From DUUI01 sp964345765 (lineage in GTDB: Bacteria; Bacillota_I; Bacilli_A; Erysipelotrichales; Erysipelotrichaceae), in NCBI GenBank assembly GCA_964345765.1, contig CAYFSJ010000008.1, positions 1 through 40,699 on the forward strand: a stretch of 40,699 nt of DNA, written 5' to 3'. Both the position numbers and the translations under genes were made by a program. This document shows, piece after piece, positions 13,751 to 23,380 of the stretch. The notes beneath the pieces were generated by a model. The model was not told the DNA's origin, did no database searches, and saw only the letters and a list, made by a program, of their open reading frames with translations. Each line of letters starts with the position of its first letter. The stretch's first letter is position 1.

Positions 13751-16570
13751 CTAAAGTACTTTCTTTAAATATTGGCCGGTAAAACTTTTTTTGACTTGAC
13801 TGACTTGTTCTGGGGTTCCCTGGGCAACCACTTGTCCACCACCTTGTCCCCCTTCTGGTCCTAAGTCGATGATGTAGTCAGCTGATTTAATAATATCTAA
13901 GTTATGTTCAATTACTATTATACTATCACCATTATCGACGATGCGCTGTAAAACTGAGATTAATTTCTTCACATCATCGGCATGTAAACCAGTGGTTGGT
14001 TCATCTAAGATAAAGACCGTTTTACCGGTTGGTACTTTTTGAAGTTCAGAAGCCAACTTAACTCGTTGTGCTTCCCCCCCTGATAAGGAAACAGATGATT
14101 GACCTAACTTAATATAACCAAGTCCTACATCCATTAAGGTTTGAAGTTTATTTTTAATGGATGGCATTGCCTCAAAGAAAGATAATGCTTCTTCAACATC
14201 CATTTGAAGGATGTCATAGATATTCTTCCCTTTATACTCGACTAATAATGTTTGATCATTGTATCGTTTCCCATGACATTCTTCACATTCAACATAAACA
14301 TCTGGCAAGAAGTGCATTGAAATTTTCTTGACCCCATCCCCTTGACAGGCTTCACAGCGTCCACCACGAACATTAAAGGAGAATCTTCCTTTATTAAAAC
14401 CTAAGGTTTTGGCATCAACAGTACTGGCATATAAATCACGAATTTGATCAAAAACCCCCGTATAAGTAGCTGGGTTAGATCGAGGCGTACGGCCAATTGG
14501 ATCTTGGTCAATAATAACAAGTTTATCAATATGTTCTAGGCCTTTTATTTCCTTAACATCTCCCGGTTTAACGCGAGCTCGTTTTAAGGCATGACCTATT
14601 CCATTACCAATGACTTCATTGACTAAAGAGGATTTACCAGAACCCGAAACACCGGTAACACAGGTAAAAGTACCTAGTGGTATTTGAACATTAATATTCT
14701 TCAAGTTGTTTTGTTTAGCCCCAATCACTTCAATGAAGTTTCCATTGCCTTCTCGACGTGTTTGTGGCACATCGATTTTGAGCTTGCCACTAAGATATTG
14801 TCCAGTAATGGATTCTTTCACTTCCATAACTTCTTGTGGGGTTCCATTAGCAATGACTTCTCCCCCATGAATCCCAGCTCTTGGTCCAATATCAACGATC
14901 CAATCCGATTGTCTCATGGTATCTTCATCATGTTCGACCACAATTAGGGAGTTTCCTAAATCTCTCATTTCTTTGAGGGCATCAATTAATTTTTGGTTAT
15001 CCCGTTGATGTAAACCAATTGATGGTTCATCTAAGACATATAAAACACCGGTTAATTGAGAACCAATTTGATTAGACAAACGAATCCGTTGTGCCTCACC
15101 CCCTGAAAGAGTTCCTGCTAAGCGGTCCATCGTTAAATAATCTAAACCAACATTGTGTAAAAAGGTTAAGCGACTCTTAATTTCACGAATAATTAATTCA
15201 GATATTTCTTGGTTCATTTTTGATAATTTAAGATTTTCAACAAATTCTAAGGCATCATTAATGGCCATCTCTGTCCATTGATGAATATTCTTATCGGCTA
15301 CATAAACACTTAGTGCTTCCGTATTTAATCGTTTACCACCACAGGTATGACAAGTTTGTTCCGACATAAAATTATCGACCCAATCACGATACATATTGGA
15401 GGTTGTTTCTGCGAAACGTCTTTCAATTAGTTTTTGAATGCCTTCAATTCTTTCTGTTTTAGAATAGACATGACCACTTCTTGAATAAAGAGTAAAGGAG
15501 ATTCTCTTTTTAGAGCCATTTAAAACTATATCCCATTCTTCTTTAGTAAATTCTTCCATTGGTTTAGATTTATCGATTTTATAGTAAGACAATAAGGCAT
15601 CAAATTCTTGCCACTCTAAATTTTCGGTATTAACTGTATTTTTAAAGTAGAGGATCGCTCCATCATTAATTGATTTACTTTGATCTGGGATTAATAAATC
15701 AACATCTAAATGTTGGGTATAACCAATTCCTTTACAAGTATGACAAGCTCCTAATGGCGCATTAAAAGAAAATAATCTTGGCTCTAAATGTTCGATTGAG
15801 AAGCCGCATTCTGGACAAGCATGTTTGCTTGAAAAGAGGATTTCTTCTTCATCAACCAATACCTTACAGATGCCTGATGATAATTTAAGGGCTGTTTCAA
15901 TTGAGTCATTGAGTCTAGTCTCATTGGATTCTCTTAAGACAATTCGATCGACAACCACATCAATATCATGACGTTTGTTTTTATCAAAATCACCCACTTC
16001 ATCAATAACACTCATTTTTCCATTGACTCTGACACGAACAAATCCGTCAGAGACTAAGTCGGCTAACAGATCTTTATGGGTTCCTTTTTTATTTTTGACA
16101 ATTGGCGCTAGAATACTTAAGCGAGACCCTTCTGGATAAGTAAATAAGCGTTTGACCATTTGTCCGACCGTTTGAGAACTGATTTCTATACCATGTATAG
16201 GACAGATTGGGGTTCCAATACGCGCAAACAATAGTCGTAAATAATCATATATTTCTGTGACGGTACCCACGGTAGAGCGTGGGTTATTATGGGTTGTCTT
16301 TTGATCGATAGCTATGGATGGCGATAAGCCTTCAATGCTATCCACATCTGGTTTCTCACTTCCCCCCAAGAATTGACGTGCATAGGCTGAAAGAGACTCC
16401 ACATAGCGTCGTTGTCCTTCAGCATAGATGGTGTCAAAAGCAAGGGATGTTTTGCCAGAACCCGATAGACCAGTCATAATGACGAGTTTATCTCTGGGAA
16501 TTTCTAAGCTTATATTTTTTAGATTATTGACGCGGGCGCCCTTAATCACAATTTTGTTTTTACTAGACAT
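13751..16570 (-). CDS. uvrA: Excinuclease ABC subunit A
   Basis: DNA-damage recognition ATPase of nucleotide excision repair, 939 residues, full length. It contains two ABC modules: the first Walker A is GLSGSGKT (34-41) with signature LSGGEAQRIRLSNQIG, and the second Walker A is GVSGSGKSSLVNEV with signature LSGGEAQRVKLASEL. The zinc sites are visible as CPEC...CHTC in the first half and CEAC...CEEC in the second. It starts 2 bases after the uvrB stop codon and is followed by hprK, so damage repair and HPr kinase share a transcript here. It would form a dimer that loads UvrB. Confidence 0.98.
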   Translation of the reverse strand: MSSKNKIVIKGARVNNLKNISLEIPRDKLVIMTGLSGSGKTSLAFDTIYAEGQRRYVESLSAYARQFLGGSEKPDVDSIEGLSPSIAIDQKTTHNNPRSTVGTVTEIYDYLRLLFARIGTPICPIHGIEISSQTVGQMVKRLFTYPEGSRLSILAPIVKNKKGTHKDLLADLVSDGFVRVRVNGKMSVIDEVGDFDKNKRHDIDVVVDRIVLRESNETRLNDSIETALKLSSGICKVLVDEEEILFSSKHACPECGFSIEHLEPRLFSFNAPLGACHTCKGIGYTQHLDVDLLIPDQSKSINDGAILYFKNTVNTENLEWQEFDALLSYYKIDKSKPMEEFTKEEWDIVLNGSKKRISFTLYSRSGHVYSKTERIEGIQKLIERRFAETTSNMYRDWVDNFMSEQTCHTCGGKRLNTEALSVYVADKNIHQWTEMAINDALEFVENLKLSKMNQEISELIIREIKSRLTFLHNVGLDYLTMDRLAGTLSGGEAQRIRLSNQIGSQLTGVLYVLDEPSIGLHQRDNQKLIDALKEMRDLGNSLIVVEHDEDTMRQSDWIVDIGPRAGIHGGEVIANGTPQEVMEVKESITGQYLSGKLKIDVPQTRREGNGNFIEVIGAKQNNLKNINVQIPLGTFTCVTGVSGSGKSSLVNEVIGNGIGHALKRARVKPGDVKEIKGLEHIDKLVIIDQDPIGRTPRSNPATYTGVFDQIRDLYASTVDAKTLGFNKGRFSFNVRGGRCEACQGDGVKKISMHFLPDVYVECEECHGKRYNDQTLLVEYKGKNIYDILQMDVEEALSFFEAMPSIKNKLQTLMDVGLGYIKLGQSSVSLSGGEAQRVKLASELQKVPTGKTVFILDEPTTGLHADDVKKLISVLQRIVDNGDSIIVIEHNLDIIKSADYIIDLGPEGGQGGGQVVAQGTPEQVSQVKKSFTGQYLKKVL

Positions 16571-16572
16571 AA

Positions 16573-18537
16573 TTAATTCTCTATTTCTAAGATGATATCG
16601 CGCAGTTCAGCCGCTCTTTCAAAATCAAGGACACGGGCAGCTTCACGCATTTCATCTCTAAGTTGTTGGAGTAATTTCTCTTTTTCTTTCTTGGATTGTT
16701 TTCCTTTTTTATTAAGATGTTTAAGAGACATTTCTTTGGTTTCTTTGCCATGGATGGCATCACGGATTTCTTTACGAATCGTTTTAGGGACCCACCCATG
16801 TTCTTTATTGAAGGCCATTTGGATTTCACGTCGACGCGCAGTCTCAGTGATGGCGTATTCCATTGAACCAGTGATTCGATCGGCATACATAATGACTTTC
16901 CCATCTTGGTTTCTGGCTGCACGGCCAATAATTTGAATCAAGGAGCGTTGTGAGCGTAAGAATCCTTCTTTATCAGCATCTAAGATGGCAATTAAGGATA
17001 CTTCTGGTAAGTCTAGGCCTTCTCTTAATAGGTTAATTCCGACTAAAACATCAATCTTACCTTGTCGAAGTTCTCGTAAGATTTCAATTCTTTCTAATGT
17101 CTTAGTTTCATGATGGAGATAGCCTACTTTCATATTCATATTCATTAAATATTGAGTTAGGTCTTCCGCCATCTTAACCGTTAAAGTGGTAATCAATGTT
17201 CGCTCATCTCTTTCGATACGTTGTTTAACTTCAGAAATTAAGTCATCAATTTGACCTTCGATTGGGCGTACTTCGACTAGTGGATCTAATAATCCAGTTG
17301 GACGAATAATTTGTTGGACGACATCATGGTTGACTAAGTCAAGTTCATAATCTCCTGGTGTGGCGGAGACATAGATGACTTGATTGATCATGCCTTCAAA
17401 CTCATCAAAGCGCATCGGACGGTTGTTAAGGGCACTTGGTAGTCTAAAGCCATATTCAACTAAGGTTTCTTTTCTGGAGCGGTCCCCATTATACATCCCT
17501 CTAACTTGTGGGATACTGGCGTGGGATTCATCGATCACAAATAAGAAATCTTTTGGAAAGTAATCAAATAAGTTATAGGGACGTTGATCATCACTTCGTC
17601 CATCAATATGTTGAGAATAGTTCTCAATTCCTGAGACCATTCCTAATTCTCTTAAGGATTCTAAGTCATAGCGGGTTCGCTGTTCTAAGCGTTGTGCTTC
17701 GACTAATTTATTTTCTGAGATTAAGACTTTTAATCGTTCTTCAAGTTCTGCTTCAATTTTAAAACAAGCTTCTAAGATATCCCTTTTTTTACGGGCATAC
17801 TCATTGGCTGGGAAAATATGATACAGTTGAAAACCAGACTTGACGACCCCAGTTATTGGGTCAATTTCTGTGATTCGTTCGACTTCATCACCAAACATTT
17901 CGATTCTTATAACAAATTCATCACTGTATCCTAGAACAATTTCGATGACATCACCTCTTACTCGAAAGGTGCCTCGTTTTTGTTCAATGTCGTTACGTTG
18001 ATATTGGCGATAAACCAGTTCTTTTAATAATTCGTTACGGTCAAGTTCTTGTCCAACACGAATCGTATATAACATTTCTTTATATAGATTCGGATCTGAG
18101 GATGCATAGATACAGGCGACTGAGGCCACAATGATGGTATCTCGTCGCTGTAAGATCGCATTAAGTGCTGCCAATCTTAACATATCCAATTCTTCGTTGA
18201 TCATGGATGTTTTTTCGATATAGGTATCGGTTCTTGGCATATAGGCTTCTGGTTGATAATAATCGAAGTTTGAGACAAAGTACTCAACACGGTTGTTTGG
18301 AAAGAATGATTTAAATTCGGAATAAAGCTGACCAGCCAATGTTTTGTTGTGAGCTAGAACTAAAGTTGGTTTATTCACCTGGGCAATCACATGAGAAATG
18401 GTAAAAGTTTTACCCGTTCCGGTTGCTCCGAGTAAAACTTGGTGTTTTTTATTGTCGTTTAAACCATCGACTAATTCCTGGATTGCTTTGGGTTGGTCGC
18501 CCTGTGGCGTATAATCACTTACTAATTCAAATTTCAT
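16573..18537 (-). CDS. uvrB: Excinuclease ABC subunit B
   Basis: Helicase-like damage-verification subunit of nucleotide excision repair, 654 residues. Walker A is GATGTGKT (37-44), the DEAD-type box is IDESHAS, and the beta-hairpin region (YYQPEAYMPRTDTYIEK) that inserts into DNA is intact. The C-terminal UVR domain (residues about 615-650, LDFERAAELRDII) binds UvrC. The ATG overlaps the TGA of the S41 protease gene by 4 bases. It is co-transcribed with uvrA. uvrC is not in the window. Confidence 0.98.
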   Translation of the reverse strand: MKFELVSDYTPQGDQPKAIQELVDGLNDNKKHQVLLGATGTGKTFTISHVIAQVNKPTLVLAHNKTLAGQLYSEFKSFFPNNRVEYFVSNFDYYQPEAYMPRTDTYIEKTSMINEELDMLRLAALNAILQRRDTIIVASVACIYASSDPNLYKEMLYTIRVGQELDRNELLKELVYRQYQRNDIEQKRGTFRVRGDVIEIVLGYSDEFVIRIEMFGDEVERITEIDPITGVVKSGFQLYHIFPANEYARKKRDILEACFKIEAELEERLKVLISENKLVEAQRLEQRTRYDLESLRELGMVSGIENYSQHIDGRSDDQRPYNLFDYFPKDFLFVIDESHASIPQVRGMYNGDRSRKETLVEYGFRLPSALNNRPMRFDEFEGMINQVIYVSATPGDYELDLVNHDVVQQIIRPTGLLDPLVEVRPIEGQIDDLISEVKQRIERDERTLITTLTVKMAEDLTQYLMNMNMKVGYLHHETKTLERIEILRELRQGKIDVLVGINLLREGLDLPEVSLIAILDADKEGFLRSQRSLIQIIGRAARNQDGKVIMYADRITGSMEYAITETARRREIQMAFNKEHGWVPKTIRKEIRDAIHGKETKEMSLKHLNKKGKQSKKEKEKLLQQLRDEMREAARVLDFERAAELRDIILEIEN

Positions 18538-20066
18538 CGTAATATTTCTATCGCTTTTTCTAATTGAGTATCCAACGCTTTTAGATTTTGGTTGTAATGT
18601 TGATAAACCCTAGATGATAATCCTGCGATCGTATCTCGAGTAATTACATCTGTTTCTTCTAAATCATTATCAACTAGATATTGATGATATGCATCCAGTG
18701 TTCCTTGAGAGAAATAGCCATCGACTCGATCGACTGGATATTCTAAGAAATCAAGAGCTTGTTGAACAAAGACTAAGCCTTCATGGACTTGGTCAAATTC
18801 AATTGTTTCACCATCTTCTAAATAAGGGGTTGGAATATGGAAAACCTCATGAATAATGACTTCAATGGTAGGTTCAATGCCATCTTCATGGATTTGTTTA
18901 CCAAGGGGTGATAACCACTTGGCTATGGTGTATTTTAAGTTAGAACCATCAAATAATGGAATGGTAGTTTGTACAGTACCTTTCCCAAATGATTTGGTTC
19001 CTACTAATTCGATATCTAAATTATCTCTTAGGGCAAGTGCTAAGACTTCTGAGGCCGAGGCTGAATTTTGATTAATCAACATCACAATCTCATCAAAATT
19101 ATCAAAAGTTTTACCCGTTGAATACGTATTGACGATATTTCCATCAACATCTTCTTGGGCGATGATAACTTGATCAGATTTTAAGAAAAATGAGGCAATC
19201 TGATTAAGTGCATGGAGGTAACCTCCTCCATTATCTCGTACATCGATAATTAATTTAGTGGCTCCATTATCTCGTAACATTTCAAGTTCACGTTTGACTT
19301 GTTCACCTGTAGTACTTCCAAAGGAATTGATTTCTAAATAACCAATACCTTCTTCAACCATTTCAGCGAAGGTGGTTGATGTGATTGGTCCACGGATAAT
19401 GTCCATTTCTATAATTTTTTCATTGCGTTTAAATTCAATGTTAACGGTTGTTCCTTCTTCTCCTCTTACCATTTCAGAGACAACATCTTGGTCCATGTCA
19501 ATGACATCTGTCCCATCGACTTTATAGAATATATCGCCTGGTAAGACTCCAGCTTGTTCAGCGGGTGAATCATTGAACACTTTTAGGACAATTGAGACAC
19601 CATCGACCTGATAATATTGAACTCCGATTCCAACATAGTTTTGATTGATACCATCTTCAAAGGCTGCAAATTCTTCAGCAGTCATATAGGAAGTGTGTGG
19701 ATCACCATTTTGTTCAATCATTCCTCTAATTGCGTTATCCATAATTTGTTGGTTTGGATCTTCCATGGTGCTTGAAAAATACCATTGTTGCGTCAAAATA
19801 TCGTAGATATTTTGAAACTTCTGGAATTGTTGGCGCTGTGTTAGAGTTGGCGCTGCCGTCTCACCTGGATTTTCCTCCATGATTGGTTCATTGATACTGA
19901 CTTGGTTGGACCTGGTTATGATTGATCCAATCATTGCTCCTATTAAGAAAACACTTAAACAGATAAAAACCATCAACAAACCCGTTGATCGTTTCTTTTT
20001 CTGTTGTTTTAGCTCATCTGGCCATACATGTTTCTTAAGCTTTACATTTACTTTTTGATCATCCAT
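18534..20066 (-). CDS. S41 carboxy-terminal processing protease (CtpA/CtpB-like)
   Basis: A 510-residue membrane-anchored serine protease. Residues 1-27 are cytoplasmic and basic, a single membrane helix spans about 28-50, a PDZ domain covers about 145-225 and the peptidase core follows. The Ser-Lys-Gln triad is readable: S337 in NSASASE, K362 and Q366 in FGKGTVQ. Residues about 430-510 (FVQQALDFLEYPVDRVDG) look like a peptidoglycan-binding domain, as in Bacillus CtpB, which also lies beside ftsEX. It should cleave exported or envelope proteins. The start has GAGG 6 bases upstream. It heads the unit with uvrB-uvrA-hprK. A role with the upstream M23 hydrolase is inference. Confidence 0.93.
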   Translation of the reverse strand: MDDQKVNVKLKKHVWPDELKQQKKKRSTGLLMVFICLSVFLIGAMIGSIITRSNQVSINEPIMEENPGETAAPTLTQRQQFQKFQNIYDILTQQWYFSSTMEDPNQQIMDNAIRGMIEQNGDPHTSYMTAEEFAAFEDGINQNYVGIGVQYYQVDGVSIVLKVFNDSPAEQAGVLPGDIFYKVDGTDVIDMDQDVVSEMVRGEEGTTVNIEFKRNEKIIEMDIIRGPITSTTFAEMVEEGIGYLEINSFGSTTGEQVKRELEMLRDNGATKLIIDVRDNGGGYLHALNQIASFFLKSDQVIIAQEDVDGNIVNTYSTGKTFDNFDEIVMLINQNSASASEVLALALRDNLDIELVGTKSFGKGTVQTTIPLFDGSNLKYTIAKWLSPLGKQIHEDGIEPTIEVIIHEVFHIPTPYLEDGETIEFDQVHEGLVFVQQALDFLEYPVDRVDGYFSQGTLDAYHQYLVDNDLEETDVITRDTIAGLSSRVYQHYNQNLKALDTQLEKAIEILR

Positions 20067-20082
20067 AACTTACCTCTTAAAT

Positions 20083-20091
20083 ATTCTATCA
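20083..20091 (-). promoter_or_regulatory. Possible extended -10 promoter of the S41-uvrB-uvrA-hprK unit
   Basis: TGATAGAAT, an extended -10 box, lies 16 bases before the S41 start codon and downstream of the hairpin at 20113-20138. No good -35 box is seen. Confidence 0.45.
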
Positions 20092-20110
20092 TAAAGTACT
20101 AATCTTAGTT

Positions 20111-20138
20111 GAAAAGAAGTTGATTGCTCAACTTCTTT
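20111..20138 (-). terminator. Hairpin after the M23 hydrolase gene, likely terminator
   Basis: Perfect 11-base-pair stem (20113-20123 with 20128-20138). On the minus strand the loop reads GCAA, a GNRA-type tetraloop, and the stem's last arm ends TTCTTTTC. The T tract is short, so termination may be partial and the S41-uvr genes may receive some read-through from ftsEX. Confidence 0.65.
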
Positions 20139-20160
20139 AAGTGATATTGTTTAATTTTAA

Positions 20161-21807
20161 TTAATAGACTCGACCAACTTGTAGTCCATACCATGTTTGT
20201 GGGTTGTGACGGCATGGGGCACTGCCCTTCACTTCACAGGCCCAGTTCAAGTTCATCCACGTTCCATTTGGTGTAAAGGATAGTGAACCGTTCCAAGTAC
20301 TTAAGTAATCTTGTAAGGACATATCCCCTAAATAGAACACTTCATGGTGTAAATGTGGTCCAGAAGAGTTTCCGGAAGACCCTAAATAACCAATAACTTG
20401 TCCGCTACTGATGGTTTGACCAACAGAAACGGCTGGTGCTTGTAAGTGGGCATATAATAATCCATATAGGGAATTATTGATACTGACAATCGTTGTCACT
20501 TGGTTTCCACCATAGTTCCCACAGGCATTGCCTAATCCACCCCAAGCAGGACAGTTTGCGTTAGCTTGAACGACTACACCAGGCCCTGTGGAATAGATTG
20601 GGGTTCCCATTGGGGCACCAAAGTCGACTCCATAGTGGACGCTTCCCCCATGAATTCCTGAGAAACCTCCACCATAATACCAAGCTCCTGCTGTGACGGT
20701 TGCACCATAGACTGGCAGTGACCAACCAGAACCTGTTCCAATTGGATCAGTTTGTGTCGGTGGATTTTGAGCTACGTCATCTGCTTCTTGTTCAGCAGCG
20801 TCTGAGGCGGCTTCTTTTTCGGCAGCGATGCGTGCAGCTTCGGCGGCTTCTTGTTCTAATCTTATGCGTTCAGCCTCTTCTTGAGCGGCTAAGCGTTGTT
20901 GTTCTAATTCCGCTTGACGTTGACGCTCTGCTTCAGCTTCTTCTCTGAGGCGTTGTGCTTCAAGTCTTAATTGTTCTTCACGGTTATCTAAGTCAACAAA
21001 TTGAGACAAAATATTGTCCATGGCTGATTGAGAAACCGATTGTTGAGCTTGTAAGATGGCTTGTTGTTCACTTAAGTTAGCAACTTCCTCTTGATAGATT
21101 TCAATTGTTTTCTCATTTTCTGCCTTGGCAACTTCTAGAGCCACTTTAAGTTCATTTTGATTAACGAGTGAATCTTCTAAGACGAGTTGTTGGCGGCTTA
21201 GTTCTTCGTTATCATCTTCAAGTTGTTCTTTTTCGGCGACAAACCAATCCATTTGTTCTTGGTCTTGACGAGTCATTTGGTCAACCGTATGGGCACGACG
21301 TGCTAAATCGGTATACGAATTACCTCCAAATAAGAACTCGACCATGGTATTGATATGAAGATTTGCCTGTTGAGAGACTAATCGTTTTTTAATGAGTTCG
21401 TTGACCTCACCAATTTCTTTGGTTCTTTCTTCGATTGTTTCGTTTAACTCAACAATATTTTCTTCAATAATTGAAATTGACTCACTAAGTTTTTCAATTT
21501 CTTCTTGTGCCGCTGCGATTTCTTCTTGTTGTTGACGCAACAAACGGTCCGCTTCAGCAAGATCATCTTCGATGGCGGCGATGGATGCACTTAGATCTTC
21601 GATAGAACTCTTGGTTCCTTGAATCTTACTGTTTAAGTACTCTTGAAAAGAGGTACAAACATCCCTTTGATCACTTTGTAGTGTGTTGGTACACATTTCA
21701 CGATAATAGCTTTCGTTTTCGGCGAAATCTTCGTGGGTTATGGCATAGGTTGGAGTTATTACATTTAATAAGAGTAATAACCCAATAAATATCAATGCTT
21801 TCTTCAT
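20161..21807 (-). CDS. Secreted coiled-coil M23 peptidoglycan hydrolase (EnvC/PcsB-type FtsEX partner)
   Basis: A 548-residue exported protein. A signal peptide ends near residue 22. Long coiled-coil segments run from about 60 to 145 and 180 to 340, the second rich in Glu/Ala/Gln/Arg. The C-terminal M23 (LytM) domain covers about 360-500. Catalytic zinc residues appear intact: H391/D395 in HYGVDFG, H454 in YAHLQ and H485/H487 in PHLHHE. It should therefore cut peptide cross-links itself, unlike degenerate E. coli EnvC. Six cysteines occur (39, 51, 419, 429, 524, 532), spaced as pairs. ATG 21807 overlaps the ftsX TGA and has GAGG 8 bases upstream. Gene order implies FtsX recruits and activates it. 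Confidence 0.9.
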   Translation of the reverse strand: MKKALIFIGLLLLLNVITPTYAITHEDFAENESYYREMCTNTLQSDQRDVCTSFQEYLNSKIQGTKSSIEDLSASIAAIEDDLAEADRLLRQQQEEIAAAQEEIEKLSESISIIEENIVELNETIEERTKEIGEVNELIKKRLVSQQANLHINTMVEFLFGGNSYTDLARRAHTVDQMTRQDQEQMDWFVAEKEQLEDDNEELSRQQLVLEDSLVNQNELKVALEVAKAENEKTIEIYQEEVANLSEQQAILQAQQSVSQSAMDNILSQFVDLDNREEQLRLEAQRLREEAEAERQRQAELEQQRLAAQEEAERIRLEQEAAEAARIAAEKEAASDAAEQEADDVAQNPPTQTDPIGTGSGWSLPVYGATVTAGAWYYGGGFSGIHGGSVHYGVDFGAPMGTPIYSTGPGVVVQANANCPAWGGLGNACGNYGGNQVTTIVSINNSLYGLLYAHLQAPAVSVGQTISSGQVIGYLGSSGNSSGPHLHHEVFYLGDMSLQDYLSTWNGSLSFTPNGTWMNLNWACEVKGSAPCRHNPQTWYGLQVGRVY

Positions 21808-22688
21808 CTCGTCCACCTCAAATGCTTGGTCACTGAAATATAGGATCCGACTAGCCCTACTGTTAAGGATGTAATAAGGACTATGGCGGCAATGTTTTGA
21901 ACTAATGGCATGGCTGGGCTTAAATTAATCATGGATAGTATACCTGTTGTTGGTTTATTTTCCAAGAGATATCGATATCCAAAGACTACACTGAGTACCG
22001 GGATGATTGATCCAAATAAGCCGATCAACAATCCTTCGATTAAGAATGGTGAGCGAATAAAACTATTGGTCGCTCCGACTATTCGCATAATCTCAATTTC
22101 ATCTTGTCTTGAGAAGATGGATAGTTTGATGGTATTGGAGATTAAGAAAACGGCTAAAACTAACAGGGCGACGACCAAGATTGAACCTCCAAATCGAATT
22201 GAGGATAGTGTGTTCAATAATTGGCTGGTGCCTTCTCCACCGTCCCAAACGGTGAGTGGCCAGTCCATTTCTCTTAAATCTTCTACCACAATATCAAGGT
22301 ATTGACCTTCTGTGGCTTGGATGGTAAACGAATCATGGAGTGGATTTTCTTCTCCTGTATAGAGATTGTATTCTTCTCCATATTCACTGATATATAAATC
22401 TAAGTCTTCTTCTTTGGAAGTGAAGGTCACTCGATTGATATATTGATGTTGTTGTAGGTCTTCATGAATCTGTTGGATGTCATCTTCATATTCATACTTG
22501 ATTGGAACCCAGACTTCAATTTCTGTTTCGATATTACGGGTCATATAAACCATGTTATCGGTAATTAATAAGATAATTCCTAAGAATAACATGGTGAATG
22601 TGACAACGGCTAAGCTTGAGAGTGAAACAGAGAAATGACGGAAGAATCCAATGAAGCCTTCTTTGATTGATCTAAAAATCTGCCTCAT
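21804..22688 (-). CDS. ftsX: Cell-division ABC permease FtsX
   Basis: A 294-residue membrane protein with four helices (about 22-43, 170-190, 215-240 and 265-285). A large extracellular loop lies between the first two and, in this family, contacts the wall hydrolase. The segment after helix 2 (SIFSRQDEIEIMRIVGATNSF) is the FtsX/MacB-type coupling region that contacts FtsE. It overlaps ftsE by 17 bases and the M23 gene by 4 bases, so the three are translated together. It forms an FtsE2-FtsX2 complex at the septum. Confidence 0.95.
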   Translation of the reverse strand: MRQIFRSIKEGFIGFFRHFSVSLSSLAVVTFTMLFLGIILLITDNMVYMTRNIETEIEVWVPIKYEYEDDIQQIHEDLQQHQYINRVTFTSKEEDLDLYISEYGEEYNLYTGEENPLHDSFTIQATEGQYLDIVVEDLREMDWPLTVWDGGEGTSQLLNTLSSIRFGGSILVVALLVLAVFLISNTIKLSIFSRQDEIEIMRIVGATNSFIRSPFLIEGLLIGLFGSIIPVLSVVFGYRYLLENKPTTGILSMINLSPAMPLVQNIAAIVLITSLTVGLVGSYISVTKHLRWTR

Positions 22689-23367
22689 TGATATAACCTC
22701 CTACATTTAAATCGGCCACAACATGACCATCGGATAACACAACGGTGCGCTTCTTATATAGATTCACCAGTTGTTCATTATGGGTGACCATAATGACGGT
22801 TGTGTTTTCAGATTCATTGATGTGTTCTAACAGTTCGATAATTCCTCGTGAGCGCTCAGGGTCTAAGTTACCGGTTGGCTCATCCGCAATTAAGATAAAA
22901 GGACGATTGGCGATGGCACGGGCTATAGCCACCCTTTGTTGTTGTCCTCCAGATAATTGGTTAGGGAAGGAACTGGCTTTTTCGGATAATCCGACTAACG
23001 CTAAGACTTCACGGACGCGTTTACGGATATGTTGTCTGGGCATATTGAGTGCCTCTAAAGCAAAAGACACATTCTCAAATACAGTTTTTCTTGGGAGAAG
23101 TTTAAAGTCTTGGTAAACAACTCCGACATGTCTTCGAAAATATGGAATTTTTCTTCTTTTTAAGCGGCCTACATCAATATCACTGACAACCACTGATCCG
23201 GATGTGGGTTTTTCTTCCGCATCTAATAGTTTGAGCAAAGTTGATTTTCCAGAACCGGTTTGTCCAATGACATAAATGAATTCGCCGCGCGAAACACTTA
23301 AGTTTAAGTCATACAGAGCGTTGGTCCCATTGGGATATTTCTTGTAGACATTACGCAATACAATCAT
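22672..23367 (-). CDS. ftsE: Cell-division ABC ATPase FtsE
   Basis: A 231-residue ATPase driving FtsX. Walker A is GQTGSGKS (35-42), the ABC signature is LSGGQQQRVAIARA, Walker B is ILIADEPTGNLDPE and the switch His is in VTHNEQ. The DFKLLPRKTVFENV Q-loop region matches FtsE. The start codon has AGAGG upstream. It begins 13 bases after the YitT-family gene, leaving no room for a separate promoter. Confidence 0.96.
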   Translation of the reverse strand: MIVLRNVYKKYPNGTNALYDLNLSVSRGEFIYVIGQTGSGKSTLLKLLDAEEKPTSGSVVVSDIDVGRLKRRKIPYFRRHVGVVYQDFKLLPRKTVFENVSFALEALNMPRQHIRKRVREVLALVGLSEKASSFPNQLSGGQQQRVAIARAIANRPFILIADEPTGNLDPERSRGIIELLEHINESENTTVIMVTHNEQLVNLYKKRTVVLSDGHVVADLNVGGYINEADF

Positions 23368-23380
23368 ACATTACCTCTTG

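Noticed and set aside
16587..16928. 113-codon minus-strand frame within uvrB
   Set aside because: It is an alternative reading of the uvrB 3' end; the uvrB frame carries the conserved UVR domain.
21910..22305. 131-codon plus-strand frame opposite ftsX
   Set aside because: It lies fully within ftsX on the other strand, has no ribosome site and no recognisable protein features. The same applies to the long opposite-strand frames inside yvcK, uvrB, uvrA, ftsE and the M23 gene.
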